A stretch of DNA of 64,000 nt from Prorocentrum cordatum. Its lineage: Eukaryota > Sar > Dinophyceae > Prorocentrales > Prorocentraceae. Both the position numbers and the translations under genes were made by a program. This document shows, piece by piece, positions 22,267 to 32,572 of this stretch. Each line of letters begins with the position of its first letter. Position 1 is the stretch's first letter. The notes under the pieces were generated by a model. That model saw only the letters and a program-made list of their open reading frames with translations, ran no database searches and was not told where the DNA came from. The stretch is taken from positions 62,001-126,000 of the forward strand of contig CAUYUJ010018056.1 in the NCBI GenBank assembly GCA_963575745.1, written 5' to 3'.

Positions 22267-24429
22267 TTAGTTAATACTGTCGGCCTGCACAAGAAACTTA
22301 GCATCCCGGTGTCGCTGGCACAAGAAAGGGGCTTCGTCCTTGTGGTAGATTCTGTAGGTTGCGTCGTCCAAGCGCGGGTGCACCACAGACGCAAACGCAT
22401 TTGTCATGTCGTGCTTGGTATCAACCACTGATATGCGAGCGGCCCTCGCCCTCCGCCCAAGCACGGCCGTGGTCCTGATAGCTCCAGATCGCGACCTGCC
22501 CTTGAGATAGCCGTATTCTTCGTCGGGAATTTGGGTGGCTCCACGTCGGGCCGATTTTACCCAGGCTTTGCCGAAAGAGCAGAAGCCGTGGAGCAGTCGT
22601 GTGCCAAACGTGCGCGCCTTCCCGTTGAATTTAGGAACCTGGTAGGTCTGGGACTGGTTCCACTGCGTCAGAAGCCGCCCTCGCCTTCGAACCCCAGCCA
22701 AAATTGTCGTAACCCATTCGTTGAACAATGGCCCTGGGGTTTCAGCGGGGGCCGCTCCGAGACCAGCCGTAGTCGTCGTAGGGGTTGGACGGTTGGACAT
22801 GAGAAGGGCCCAGACCTCCGAGGGGACCGACCAAGGCACTGCTGCCCGGCGTCGTTTCCCAACTCTGAATCGCTCGGCGATGCGTTCTCGGTCAGGGTTG
22901 GCTCGCAACCAGTTCTCGTCCGACAATTGGGTGTGTTGGTGAAGCATCTCCTGAGAGCGGTCTTCCTGGACAGGGTCGGTCGGGGTCGCAAGCATGCCGC
23001 CCTGTTGGGGGGGTAGGGCGAGGTCTGATATCCACTCGTCCATGGTAGGATGGGAATCTGGGAGACGGTTGTAATTCCGTTTCCGGGGACCCACTCCGCT
23101 GCATGCCAACAGGCGACATATCCTCCACCCCTCTTGTGCTTCCCCCCGTCGGTGCGCCTCCTCCAGCTCCTGTCCCAACTGTTCCTCCCGCAATCGGTGT
23201 AATTCGCGTCGCATCGATCGGCATTGTCGGGTTAGCCGGCCCAGACGTTGAACAGTTTCGATATCATCCGTGATCGCACTCCGAGCTTTCCCTCGATCCT
23301 TCAGGGCCTGCGTGCGCTGTCGTGCGAGAAGCTGGTACTGCTGTGGTAGAGCACGCGGGGATGCCCCAAAATGAAAACCCCCCTGTTCCTGCAGGATCGA
23401 CATGAGCTGTCCCCATGAGTCTTCGAGGGTGGGGGTGTGGAGCACGAGCTCTTCAACTGACTGGCGCCCGCTCTGAACAAGGTGCTGTCCCACGGCATCT
23501 TCCACAGCTTGCCGGAACGGCGTTGCTGCTCTTTCAGAGGAAAGCGCACGCGCTAGATGAACAAAATCCCATCGTGCTGGTTCGTCGCCCCCTTGGTACT
23601 GAAGACGGACATCAAGCTCTGGGTAGAACGCCATGTGATCTCGGGGCCTCGCATCGAGTATGGCCTGGAGCTTCCGGGTCGATCGATACAGCTGGCCAAA
23701 CCGGGTGATTCGAGGGATCGCCGATATCGGAGCCAGGACATGATCGATACGTGATGTACGTCGAGGACCAAAATAGCTGGGGCCGCAACTCCAGAACGTA
23801 TCCAGCAAGCCTAAGTCAAAATCTTCCGCGGCTCGTCTGAGCAAGCCCTCTGCCAGATGCTCTTCAGATCTACCGTATGGCCCCACTGCCTCAGACTCCA
23901 CTCGTACCAAACCGTGGGTCCCAGGGGCAAGACCGATACCGTCGTTCGCATCCGTCGCAATTATGGGAAGAGTGCGGTTGGGTAAGGAGGCGAGGACAGA
24001 CGTGAGGAAATCCGTAACGTGCATTGCCGTGTTGTGAATACGTGCACGCTCCCGCCCGTCCCGACTACGTGGGCAATAGTACAATGCACACACCACCAGA
24101 TCGAAGTTGTGTCCTTTGATACGCACAGCCGCCGCACGTCCACTGATACACTTCTTGGGGGTCCAGATCTTAGTGATATTCTTACCCTTGATGGTGCTCT
24201 TGTTAAGCAGTAGTGCAATTCCACAAGAGCAATTGCTGTAGTTTTCGTGTGGGGACCACCCGAAGTGCAAAGCCCTGAAGTGCGGCACGTGCTGAAGGTC
24301 GTGTGCAAGTATGCGCTTCCGCCCAGTTCCCACAAGAATTACAATGTCGATGTGAGCGTATTCGAGCGTGATCTCGTGTAGTCGGTCGGGGTCGGACGCT
24401 GAGAGAGGGTTCCAATATACTATGCGCAT
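22267..24429 (-). pseudogene. LINE ORF2, endonuclease and first part of RT
   Basis: The frame is open from 24741, but the domain starts at the ATG at 24427-24429 (MRIVYWNPLSA). EEP features in order: WNPLSA near the start, the catalytic segment TDANDGIG, and SRIDHVLAP with the terminal IDH. The inter-domain part is Arg/Gln-rich helix. RT begins about 22600: VPKFNGKARTFGTRLL, then YGYLKGRSRSGAI and DTKHDMTNAFASV, whose Asp is motif A. The frame stops with TAA (22267-22269), and the same frame continues into motif B, so this is a single nonsense change. Codons 1-104 of the longer frame include a Leu run from the GGA microsatellite and are probably not translated. Confidence 0.85.
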
Positions 24430-24546
24430 GCGGTCATGTGGGAGAGAGGGCAGGGGGCGCTGGTCCGCTCGACGGCGGTTCAGGCGCGAAGGCGCCGAGC
24501 TTGCGCCCCGGCCGCGGCAGGCGTGGCCAGAGCCAAGCGCGGCTAG

Positions 24547-24577
24547 GAGGAGGAGGAGGAGGAGGAGGAGGAGGAGC
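24547..24577. repeat. GGA microsatellite at LINE 5' border
   Basis: About ten GGA repeats between the minus-strand LINE and the plus-strand recombinase. They create a Leu run in the extended LINE frame. Confidence 0.9.
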
Positions 24578-24733
24578 TGCGCACCCTCACCCTCCCACCC
24601 TTTCTGGGAGAGAGCTCCCTCTCGCACAATGGGTCCCGCCAGGAGGAGGGCACGCAGCCCCAGATCGGTGGAGGACGCCTCAAGGCACAGAGAGAGGAGC
24701 TCCAGGACGGCTGCATCTTCGGCAACCTCGCGA

Positions 24734-25822
24734 ATGGGCACGCGGTCGACCTACGCCACCAGTTGGAGGCAGTGGCTCATGCTCACGCGGGCTAGGGATT
24801 AGATCCCATACTTAACCGGCATGGGAGCGGAGGGCAGACAGAAGGACGAGGACACCCTGTTGGATTGGGTCGTCCAATTGTCCCACTACCCAAAGAGGTC
24901 TCAGGGAACGATCCACAACAAGCTCATGGCCATCCGACACTGTCACGCGGCGGCTGGCCACCCAGAGCCCCTGGAGCTGGCCACGCGCATGTGGTCGGCT
25001 TTTGGAGGCCTCCGCCAGATAGGGGCGAAGCAGGACTGGAAGTACCCCGCCACACCGGAAATGCTGGCCTGGCTCCGCTGGGGGCTGGCCACGGGAATGG
25101 TAGAGGACGCCGCCAAGCGGGCTGCCATCTCGGCGATTATCTTCTTCATGCCCCGCGCCTCGGAGCATTTGGGGGACCCCTACAAACCTGGGGCCACGAG
25201 CTGGGTCCTGGTTGGAAGGGACGTCACACCCGAGGAAGGAAGGAGCCATTTGCCCCAGACTCGGAACGCCAGATGAGGCGGTCATTTACACCAAGTGGAA
25301 CAAGTCGGATCAGTACAACTTCGGGTGCTACGGGAACCATTACACCACGAGCAATGACCACTGCCCGGCACGGGCCCTGGCGGAGCTTGAACGCCTGACG
25401 CCCCAAAGGTGGAGCTCGGATGGGGAACATCCCTCTCTTCAGGGATCAGAAGGGGGACCCAATCAGGAGGCAGGAGATCAGGGGCCTCCTGGATCAGGCC
25501 GCGTTCGCGGCGGTAGGGATCCACCCGTCCCATATAGGGAGCCACTCTCTCAGGATCTGACGGGCCACCGCCATGTACCTTGCAGTGCCAGACCTGGAGC
25601 GCCTCAAGAGCTTCGGCAGGTGGACGTTCAGCGCCCCCCACGTCTACCAGGGAAGCCCACGAGCCCATGAGGGGACTGGCGGAGGCGATGTCCGCCCAGA
25701 ACTACGAGCTCACCAGAGGGAGTGCGAACAGGATGGGACCAAGGAAAGCCACTCAGGAGGAGAAAGCGAGGAAGGTCCGCTTCTCCGCGGACCCACAGGA
25801 GGAGGTGGCCCCAGCAACTTAG
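24734..25822 (+). pseudogene. Tyrosine recombinase (mobile-element YR) pseudogene
   Basis: The N-terminal SAM-like core-binding domain (STYATSWRQW, GTIHNKLMAIRHCHAAAG, KYPATPEMLAWLRW) is followed by the catalytic domain. Catalytic residues visible: first Arg in FFMPRASEHLG, HxxR in GSHSLR, Trp/His-position GRW in LKSFGRWTF, and the nucleophile Tyr in SAPHVYQ. The C-terminus KVRFSADPQEE ends at 25822. Breaks: TAG at 24800, frameshifts near 25235, 25410 and 25647, and TGA at 25558 immediately after HSLRI. Such YRs occur in Crypton and DIRS-type elements; no RT is linked on this strand, so a Crypton-like origin or a solo fragment is possible. Confidence 0.85.
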
Positions 25823-26380
25823 CGTTGACTTGCCTGGTTCGGCGTGCACAGTGCTCGGAGGGAGCTCTCCTCACGTTCAAGTCTTCACGTGCTGCACGCG
25901 GCATGGCGCGCAGCCCCAGAATAGTTCCAGCGGTCTACCCTAGCGCTTCTATACGTCTAAGCTTTCTGGGATCCCAGGTCAATGCACCTCCCTGTGGCAC
26001 CAGAGACCTGCAGCAAGGAGGGAGGAGGCTAGGGCCCCTGCCCTTCGGATGGGCAACCCTAGCCACAGGTCTAGGCTGGACCCCCCCCCCATCGAGCTGC
26101 GCTTTGCGCGGCACGCAAGGTTGGGCCTCATGGAGCGTTTTGGTAGGCGGCGGACCGCACGGCGGTTGATCCCAGTCTGCGCAGCGGAAAAAATGTATCC
26201 CGCCCCCTTGCCCCTTTTTGCAAACGGTCGGTCGGCCACCAGGAAATGTGTGAATATGTACATGCGTATGTGAATTCAAACCTGTATATATGTGTGTAAG
26301 CGAGCAGTTTCGAAGTGCTAAAGGCTCTTGTGTTACATATATAAATATATACATATATGTATTGTGAACAGTGCTGAGAC
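25823..26380. other. Intergenic stretch
   Basis: Unique-looking sequence that becomes AT-rich near 26330-26360 (ATATATAAATATATAC). No TIR, RNA gene or ORF with recognisable content. Confidence 0.4.
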
Positions 26381-26552
26381 GAGACCCCCATGTGTTTGAA
26401 AACGGGCCGTGCTACATAGTTGTAGCTGCTGCATCAAAGAAACAGATACAACGAATGCACGCGCGTGGCTAAGGCGAGGGCCCCACTTTGAATTATCTTG
26501 GCGAAGAACCCAACCATATGCAATTGTGAGTGCCGCAATCGTGAATATCTTC
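26380..26552 (+). repeat. Degenerate 82-95 bp satellite, one to two units
   Basis: TTTGAAAACGGGCCG and GCGCGTGGCTAAGGCGAGGGCC blocks match the family. It directly precedes the 90-bp satellite. Confidence 0.55.
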
Positions 26553-29500
26553 TTCGGTGGCGCTCCCTATGGGGCCACGAAACGCGTGAGGGGTGTGCCG
26601 AAATGGGTGTGCGGGACGCATGCGGGCACACCCACTGGGACCTTCGGTGGAGCTCCCTATGGGGCCACGAAACGCCGAAATGGGTGTGCGGGACGCATGC
26701 GGGTGAGGGAACCTCGGTGCGGACGCAGCTGGGACCTTCGTGGAGCTCCCTGTGGGGCCACGAACGTGTGAGGGGTGTGCCGAAATGGGTGTGCGGGACG
26801 CATGCGGGCACACCCACTGGGACCTTCGGTGGAGCTCCCTATGGGGCCACGAAACGTGTGAGGGTGTGCCGAAATGGGTGTGCGGGACGCATGCGGGCAC
26901 AGCACTGGGACCTTCGGTGGAGCTCCCTATGGGGCCACGAAACGTGTGAGGGGTGTGCCGAAATGGGTGTGCGGGACGCATGCGGGCACACCCACTGGGA
27001 CCTTCGGTGGAGCTCCCTATGGGGCCACGAAACGTGTGAGGGGTGTGCCGAAATGGGTGTGCGGGACGCATGCGGGCACACCCACTGGGACCTTCGGTGG
27101 AGCTCCCTATGGGGCCACGAAACGTGTGAGGGGTGTGCCGAAATGGGTGTGCGGGACGCATGCGGGCACACGCACTGGGACCTTCGGTGGAGCTCCCTAT
27201 GGGGCCACGAAACGTGTGAGGGGTGTGCCGGCATGGGTGTGCGGGACGCATGCGGGCACACCCACTGGGGCCTTCGGTGGAGCTCCCTATGGGGCCACGA
27301 AACGTGTGAGGGGCGTCCCGACATGAGTGCCGAAATGGATGTGCGGGACGCATGCGGGCACACCCACTGGGACCTTCGGTAGAGCTCCCTCTGGGGCCAC
27401 GAAACGTGTGAGGGGTGTGCCGAAATGGATGTGCGGGACGCATGCGGGCACACCCACTGGGACCTTCGGTGGAGCTCCCTATGGGGCCACGAAACGTGTG
27501 AGGGGTGGGCCGACATTGGTGTGCGGGACGCATGCGGGCACACCCACTGGGACCTTCGGTGGAGCCCCCTATGGGGCCACGAAACGTGTGAGGGGTGTGC
27601 CGAAATGGATGTGCGGGACGCATGCGGGCACACCCACTGGGACCTTCGGTGGAGCTCCCTATGGGGCCACGAAACGTGTGAGGGGTGTGCCGAACATGGA
27701 TGTGCGGGACGCATGCGGGCACACCCACTGGGACCTTCGGTAGAGCTCCCTATGGGGCCACGAAGCGTGTGAGGGGTGTGCCGACATGGATGTGCGGGAC
27801 GCATGCGGGCACACCCACTGGGACCTTCGGTGGAGCTCCCTATGGGGCCACGAAACGTGTGATGGGTGGGCCGAAATTGGTGTGCGGGACGCATGCGGGC
27901 ACACCCACTGGGACCTTCGGTGGAGCCCCCTATGGGGCCACGAAACATGTAAGGGGTGTGCCGATATGGGCGTGCGGGACGCATGCGGGCACACCGGCTG
28001 GGACCTTCGGTGGAGCTCCCTATGGGGCCACGAAACGTGTGAGGGGTGTGCCGAAATGGATGTGCGGGACGCATGTGGACGGTGGCATTGGGATCTTCGG
28101 TGGAGCTCCCTATGGGGCCACGAAACGTGTGAGGGGTGTGCCGAAATGGGTGTGCGGGACGCATGCGGGCACACCCACTGGGACCTTCGGTGGAGCTCCC
28201 TATGGGGCCACGAAACGTGTGAGGGGTGTGCCGCAATGGCGTGCGGGACGCATGCGGGCACACCCATGGAAACGAAACGTGTGAGGGGTGTGCCGAAGTG
28301 GGTGGTGGTGACGCATGTGGACAGTAGCACTGTGACCTTCGGTGGAGCTCCCTATGGGGCCACGAAACGTGTGAGGGGTGTGCCGACATGGATGTGCCGG
28401 ACGCATGCGGGCACACCCACTGGGACCTTCGGGGGCCTTCGGTGGAGCTCCCTATGGGGCCACGAAACGTATGAGGGGTGTGCCGACATGAGTGCCGAAA
28501 TGGATGTGCGGGACGCATGCGGGCACACCCACTGGGACCTTCGGTCGAGCTCCTTATGGGGCCACGAAATGAGGGGTGTGCCGAAATGGATGTGCGGGAC
28601 GCATGCGGGCACACCCACTGGGACCTTCGGTCGAGCTCCTTATGGGGCCACGAAACGTGTGAGGGGTGTGCCGAAATGGATGTGCGGGACGCATGCAGGC
28701 ACACCCACTGGGACCTTCGGTGGAGCTCCTTATGGGGCCACGAAACGTGTGAGGGGTGTGCCGAAATTGGTGTGCGGGACGCATGCGGGCACACCCACTG
28801 GGACCTTCGGTGGAGCCCCCTATTGGGCCACGAAACGTGTAAGGAGTGTGCCGAAATGGGCGTGCGGGACGCATGCGGGCACACCCACTGGGACCTTCGG
28901 TGGAGCTCCCTATGGGGCCACGAAACGTGTGAGGGGTGTGCCGAAATGGATGTGCGGGACGCACGTTGGCGCTGTGACGGTGGAGCTCCTTATGGAACTG
29001 TGCCGAAATGGGTGGGGGTGACGCATGTGGACGGTGGCACTGGGGCTTCGGTGGAGCTCCCTATGGGGCCACGAAACGTGTAAGGGGTGTGCCGAAGTGG
29101 GTGGGGGTGACGCATGTGGACGGTGGCATTGGGGCCTTCGGTGGGGTTCGCTTTGGGGCCACGAAACGTGTGAGGGGTGTGCCGAAGTGGAGGGGGGTGA
29201 CGCATGTGGACGGTGGCACGGGGCCTTCGGTGGAGCTCGCTATGGGGCCACGAAACATGTGAGGGGTGTGCCAAAGTGGGTGGGGGTGACGCATGTGGAC
29301 GGTGGCACTGGGGCCTTCGGTGGAGATCCCTATGGAGCCACGAAACGTGTGAGGGGTGTGCCGAAGTGGGTGGGGGTGACGCATGTGGACGGTGGCACTG
29401 GGACCTTCGGTGGAGCTCCCTATGGGGCCACGAAACGTGTGAGGGGTGTGCCGAAATGGGTGGGGGTGACGCATGTGGACGGTGGCATTGGGGCCTTCGG

Positions 29501-29628
29501 TGGGGCTCCCTATGGGGCCACGAAACGTGTGAGGGGTGTGCCGAAGTGGGTGGGGGTGACGCATGTGGACAGTGGCACTGTGACCTTCGGAGGAGCTCCC
29601 TATGGGGCCACGAAACGTGTGAGGGATG
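26552..29628. repeat. 90-bp satellite array, about 34 units
   Basis: CCTTCGGTGGAGCTCCCTAT recurs every 90 bp (for example 27001, 27091, 27181) with a few 88-98 bp variants. To about 28980 the unit contains GGGTGTGC, a GCATGC-bearing loop, then GCACACCC, an 8-bp stem around a 13-nt loop. From about 28980 to 29628 units carry GGGGGTGACGCATGTGGACG instead and lose the stem. Because 90 is divisible by three, several frames stay open for hundreds of codons on both strands (up to 681 codons at 26839-28884 minus). I treat those as by-products of the repeat. Confidence 0.97.
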
Positions 29629-29822
29629 ATGACAGCGATGAGGATGATGATGATGGTGATGATGCTGATTATGATTACGATGATGATGCTGATGATGATG
29701 TTGATGATGATGATGATGATGATGACGATGATGGTGACGATGATGGTCGTGAGGATTATGACATTGATGATGATGGCGGTGATGATGACGACGATGATGA
29801 TGATGACGATGTTGATGGTGGG
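29626..29822. repeat. GAT trinucleotide tract
   Basis: GATGATGAT with GAC and GGT variants begins directly at the end of the satellite. One frame encodes an Asp-rich stretch fused to satellite sequence; no gene is supported. Confidence 0.9.
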
Positions 29823-29949
29823 AGGAGGGAGGAGGGAAGAAGGGGGGGAGGAGGAGAAGAGGAGAGGAGACGCGGGGCGCTGTCTCTTCAAAACGAGGAC
29901 CCAACACCACAGGATGTTTGGGAAAAAGGAAAGGCCCTCGATCCGAATT

Positions 29950-30185
29950 GGTTTTGCTGATTCGTAATTCGGCTGCGCGGCGCTAAGACGCAGGCCACAT
30001 GTTAAAAACGATTCCTCCATGTTCGAAGCTGCTGCGAACTTTTAAGACGAATGTGTGCGGCGCTGAACCCCCTCCATCTTTGAAGCTGCTGCACAAGGTT
30101 ACATCGAGTGCGCGCGGCGCTAAGGCGAGAGCAGCACTTCGAAAACGAACCGCTGCTCATCCTAGAACCACAAGTTATTGAGGTC
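29950..30185 (+). repeat. Degenerate 82-95 bp satellite, two to three units
   Basis: GCGCGGCGCTAAG and TTAAAAACGATTCC or CGAAAACGAACCG blocks in the family order. Confidence 0.65.
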
Positions 30186-30319
30186 AAGATAATACACGGC
30201 GAAGGCGTCTCAGGCAGAATGCCCATCCCGCCCTGCTGACACGTTTGGTGGTGCGACATGGATGAATTCATGCTTGTAGCGGAGGGAGCAGGAAGAGGAA
30301 AAATACCAAAAGGAGCTGG

Positions 30320-30606
30320 ACGGAGACGACGACGAACACGACGACGACGACGACAACGACGACCACGACCACGACCACGACCACGACGACGACGACGAGG
30401 ACTACGAGGAGGAGGACGAGGAGGACGAGGAAGATGAGGAGGACGAGGAGGACGAGGAGGACGAGGAGGACGAGGAGGACGATGAGGAGGACGAGGGGCA
30501 CAAGGAGGCTCAAGGAGGACGAAGAGGAAGATGAGGAGGAGGACGAGGATGATGAGAAGGAATAGGACGAGGAGGACGAGGACGAGGAGGAACAGGAGGA
30601 GGAGGG
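30320..30606. repeat. GAC/GAG trinucleotide tract
   Basis: About 280 bp of ACGACGACG, CCACGA and GAGGACGAGG. It ends two bases before the relict spliced leader at 30608. Confidence 0.9.
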
Positions 30607-30607
30607 G

Positions 30608-30627
30608 CCGTAGCCATTTTGGATCAG
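30608..30627 (+). promoter_or_regulatory. Relict dinoflagellate spliced leader
   Basis: CCGTAGCCATTTTGG matches the first 15 bases of the conserved leader after its variable first base, and ATCAG resembles its CTCAAG end. It lies about 360 bp upstream of the LINE ORF1 ATG. A genomic leader next to a coding block is the mark of a trans-spliced mRNA that was reverse-transcribed and inserted. Confidence 0.75.
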
Positions 30628-30984
30628 CCGCTGCCCGGAGCCACATTCTGCCGGTCATTGGAGGGTGTATCCAGTCAGGGCCCAAGTTACCCGACCAATG
30701 GCGCCGACCCCATTCGGCTTGGATGGAGAGCCCGGCCACTCCTTCCAATCGGCACCCAACCGGCACCATCGCACAATGAGGAGGGCAAATGTTCAAGCGT
30801 AGTCTTGGCGACATTCCCCCTGGGCAGGGGATGGCCTTTTCGGCCGCTCGTGGCTCTGTGGATGGTGATGATGAGCTACCTCCTGGCCAGAGTCGCCGCG
30901 CTGATGATGGTGCAGCTGGCCGGCCCCTGGAAAGCTCGCACAAGAACGCTGGTGAGACAACGCATCGGGAAGCAGGCCAGTTAG

Positions 30985-31440
30985 ATGGTCGCGTCTTCTG
31001 AGCAGTTGTCGCAGACCGTGCGCAAGTCGTACGACAACCTGTCCAAGCGCGTGGAGGCTCGAATGGCGAAGACGGAGGCACAGGTATCGATCCACGGCGC
31101 GAAGTTCGCAAAGCCGGAGGAGCAGATGCAGCATTCGCAGCAGGTCTTCGGCGAGATCAAGTCAGTCGCCCCTCCACCGACGGATGCAGACCTCTCGTTC
31201 GAGGGGGCGGTGGACAACAATATCAGTGTCATTCGTTCTGAAGGGCTCCTTTCGCGGGAGAATGTTCTCGAGTGTCTTAGCGGGTGGCTGGCGCGTTGCA
31301 ACTTTGATGAGACAGATGCTGTACTGCAGGGTGAACCAGTTACTCGTCGACTCGTATTGCAGATGGCTGGGGAATCTATTTTTGTTAATAGGAGGGTGGC
31401 GCAAGCGTTGGGACCCCTTCGACGTGGAGATGGCTCGTGA
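30985..31440 (+). pseudogene. LINE ORF1-like protein
   Basis: 151 codons from a real ATG. The N-terminal coiled coil (LSQTVRKSYDNLSKRVEARM and the following EAQVSIHGAKF) is followed by a compact domain with DLSFEGAVDNNISVIRSEGL, ENVLECLSGWLARCNFDETD and VTRRLVLQMAG, the fold seen in ORF1 proteins of this LINE group, likely RNA-binding. The expected continuation is in other frames: KKELAVKQVKKELALKV near 31503-31555 is the usual Lys-rich tail. Frame breaks after 31400 mark it as inactive. Confidence 0.6.
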
Positions 31441-31836
31441 GAAAGATTCAATGCCCAGCATGAAGTGCATGTGCCTGGACACAAGAGCCCGACGTAGGTC
31501 AAGAAAGAGCTCGCCGTCAAGCAGGTCAAGAAGGAGCTCGCCCTCAAAGTCATCAGAATGGGACTAATCACCATGGCTCCCAAACGCCAAGTTCTACGCT
31601 GACAAGGCCAAAGGTGAGTTGCCGTCGGCATGGAAAGGCCTGGTCACAATTACTCCTATGCCTGGCAATGATCCTCCCCAGCTTTACTACAGCACCGCGA
31701 ACCCCGCGGAGACCGGACTCGACAAGAATGCTGCGGCAGAGAGACTCAGTGGATGCTTCGAGAAGCCCCCCCAGACCGAGTGGATTTGACAATGTATTGA
31801 GGGTCTCGATGAGACCCTGGGGACACCAACTGGCCC

Positions 31837-32140
31837 TTGGAGTTCTTGTCCTGGAATATCCGCGCGCTCTCCCATTATGCAGCGTCGATGCGTTCTCGCA
31901 AGCTCTCCGACCCCAATACGCATATCAGAGCGGCCAGCGCAGTGGCATTGCAGGAACGCTTCGGGGCAACATCCGAATTGGATGATTTCCTGCATCGCTC
32001 GCACATCAAAGTTTGGAAACCTCGCACTCTTCATCGCGGGCCACGACGCCAGTAGAGTAGTGGCGCTCGCGCCGCGCTCTGCTCATCTCGGCGATCAGGC
32101 CCCTGCCGCATCGTCTGAGGCGATTAGCGATTATTGAGGG
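31837..32140 (+). pseudogene. LINE EEP endonuclease, N-terminal fragment
   Basis: EFLSWNIRALSHYAASMRS is the EEP start with the W-N motif, and AVALQERFGATSELDDFL is the second motif with Q-E (Glu is catalytic). The frame then shifts (SKFGNLALFIAGHDASRVVA). Later catalytic blocks (GDxN, SDH) are not recognisable before 32450. Confidence 0.75.
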
Positions 32141-32572
32141 GAGGGTGCTTAAAACTAAGACCACACTTACAATCATAGCATCACAGCAGAGGGGGGGGAG
32201 GTATCTATTTCGTGTTATTCGAATGCTACGCATGGAGGCCGCTGAGCGCCCGCTGTCTAGGCTCGCGGCGCTACTCGGGGATTCCAACGTCGCCGAGGAG
32301 TCGCCCAGGCACGTCTCGGATCACCCAGGGAAACTCAGGAGGCGCTCGCTGATTGGAGCTCTCAGCGGGGGGGCCCGGCACCACCTCTTTCGGGGCTGTC
32401 TAGGATTCCAACTTCCTGGCCCTACTCGCCATCACGGTGCACAACGCATTCTCCATTATATGCACAGACGATTCGTCTCCATCCCCGGTCGGGCGACGAA
32501 CCAGCCGCGCGCGTCAGGGCAGAGTCGTTCGATGCCGAGGCGGCGCCCGACCGCGCTCGGATCGCCGCCCGG

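Larger units (their letters stand above)
19997..24547 (-). mobile_element. LINE-type retrotransposon, minus strand
   Basis: Order on the minus strand: apurinic-type endonuclease/exonuclease/phosphatase (EEP) domain, RT with motifs A, B and YADD, a long C-terminal region, and three C2H2-like zinc fingers. The reading frame is nearly continuous for 4.4 kb, with one frameshift near 21720 and in-frame stops at 22267, 21455, 21173 and 20933. That is far better preserved than the LINE at 30.6 kb. The 5' limit is set by a GGA microsatellite (24547-24577) and a weak spliced-leader-like segment. No poly-A tail is evident at the 3' side. Confidence 0.85.

Noticed and set aside
22267-24741. Start of the LINE protein at 24741
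   Set aside because: The first 104 codons include a Leu run from a microsatellite and lie over the recombinase start; the EEP domain begins at the ATG at 24429.
26493-29021. Very long ORFs (up to 681 codons) across the 90-bp satellite on both strands
   Set aside because: Unit length is divisible by three and lacks stops, so openness is automatic; several frames are open at once and no unit-level codon bias is apparent.
26552-29628. CRISPR-like regularity
   Set aside because: Repeat and spacer parts are both conserved from unit to unit, there is no cas gene, and the host is eukaryotic; it is a satellite.
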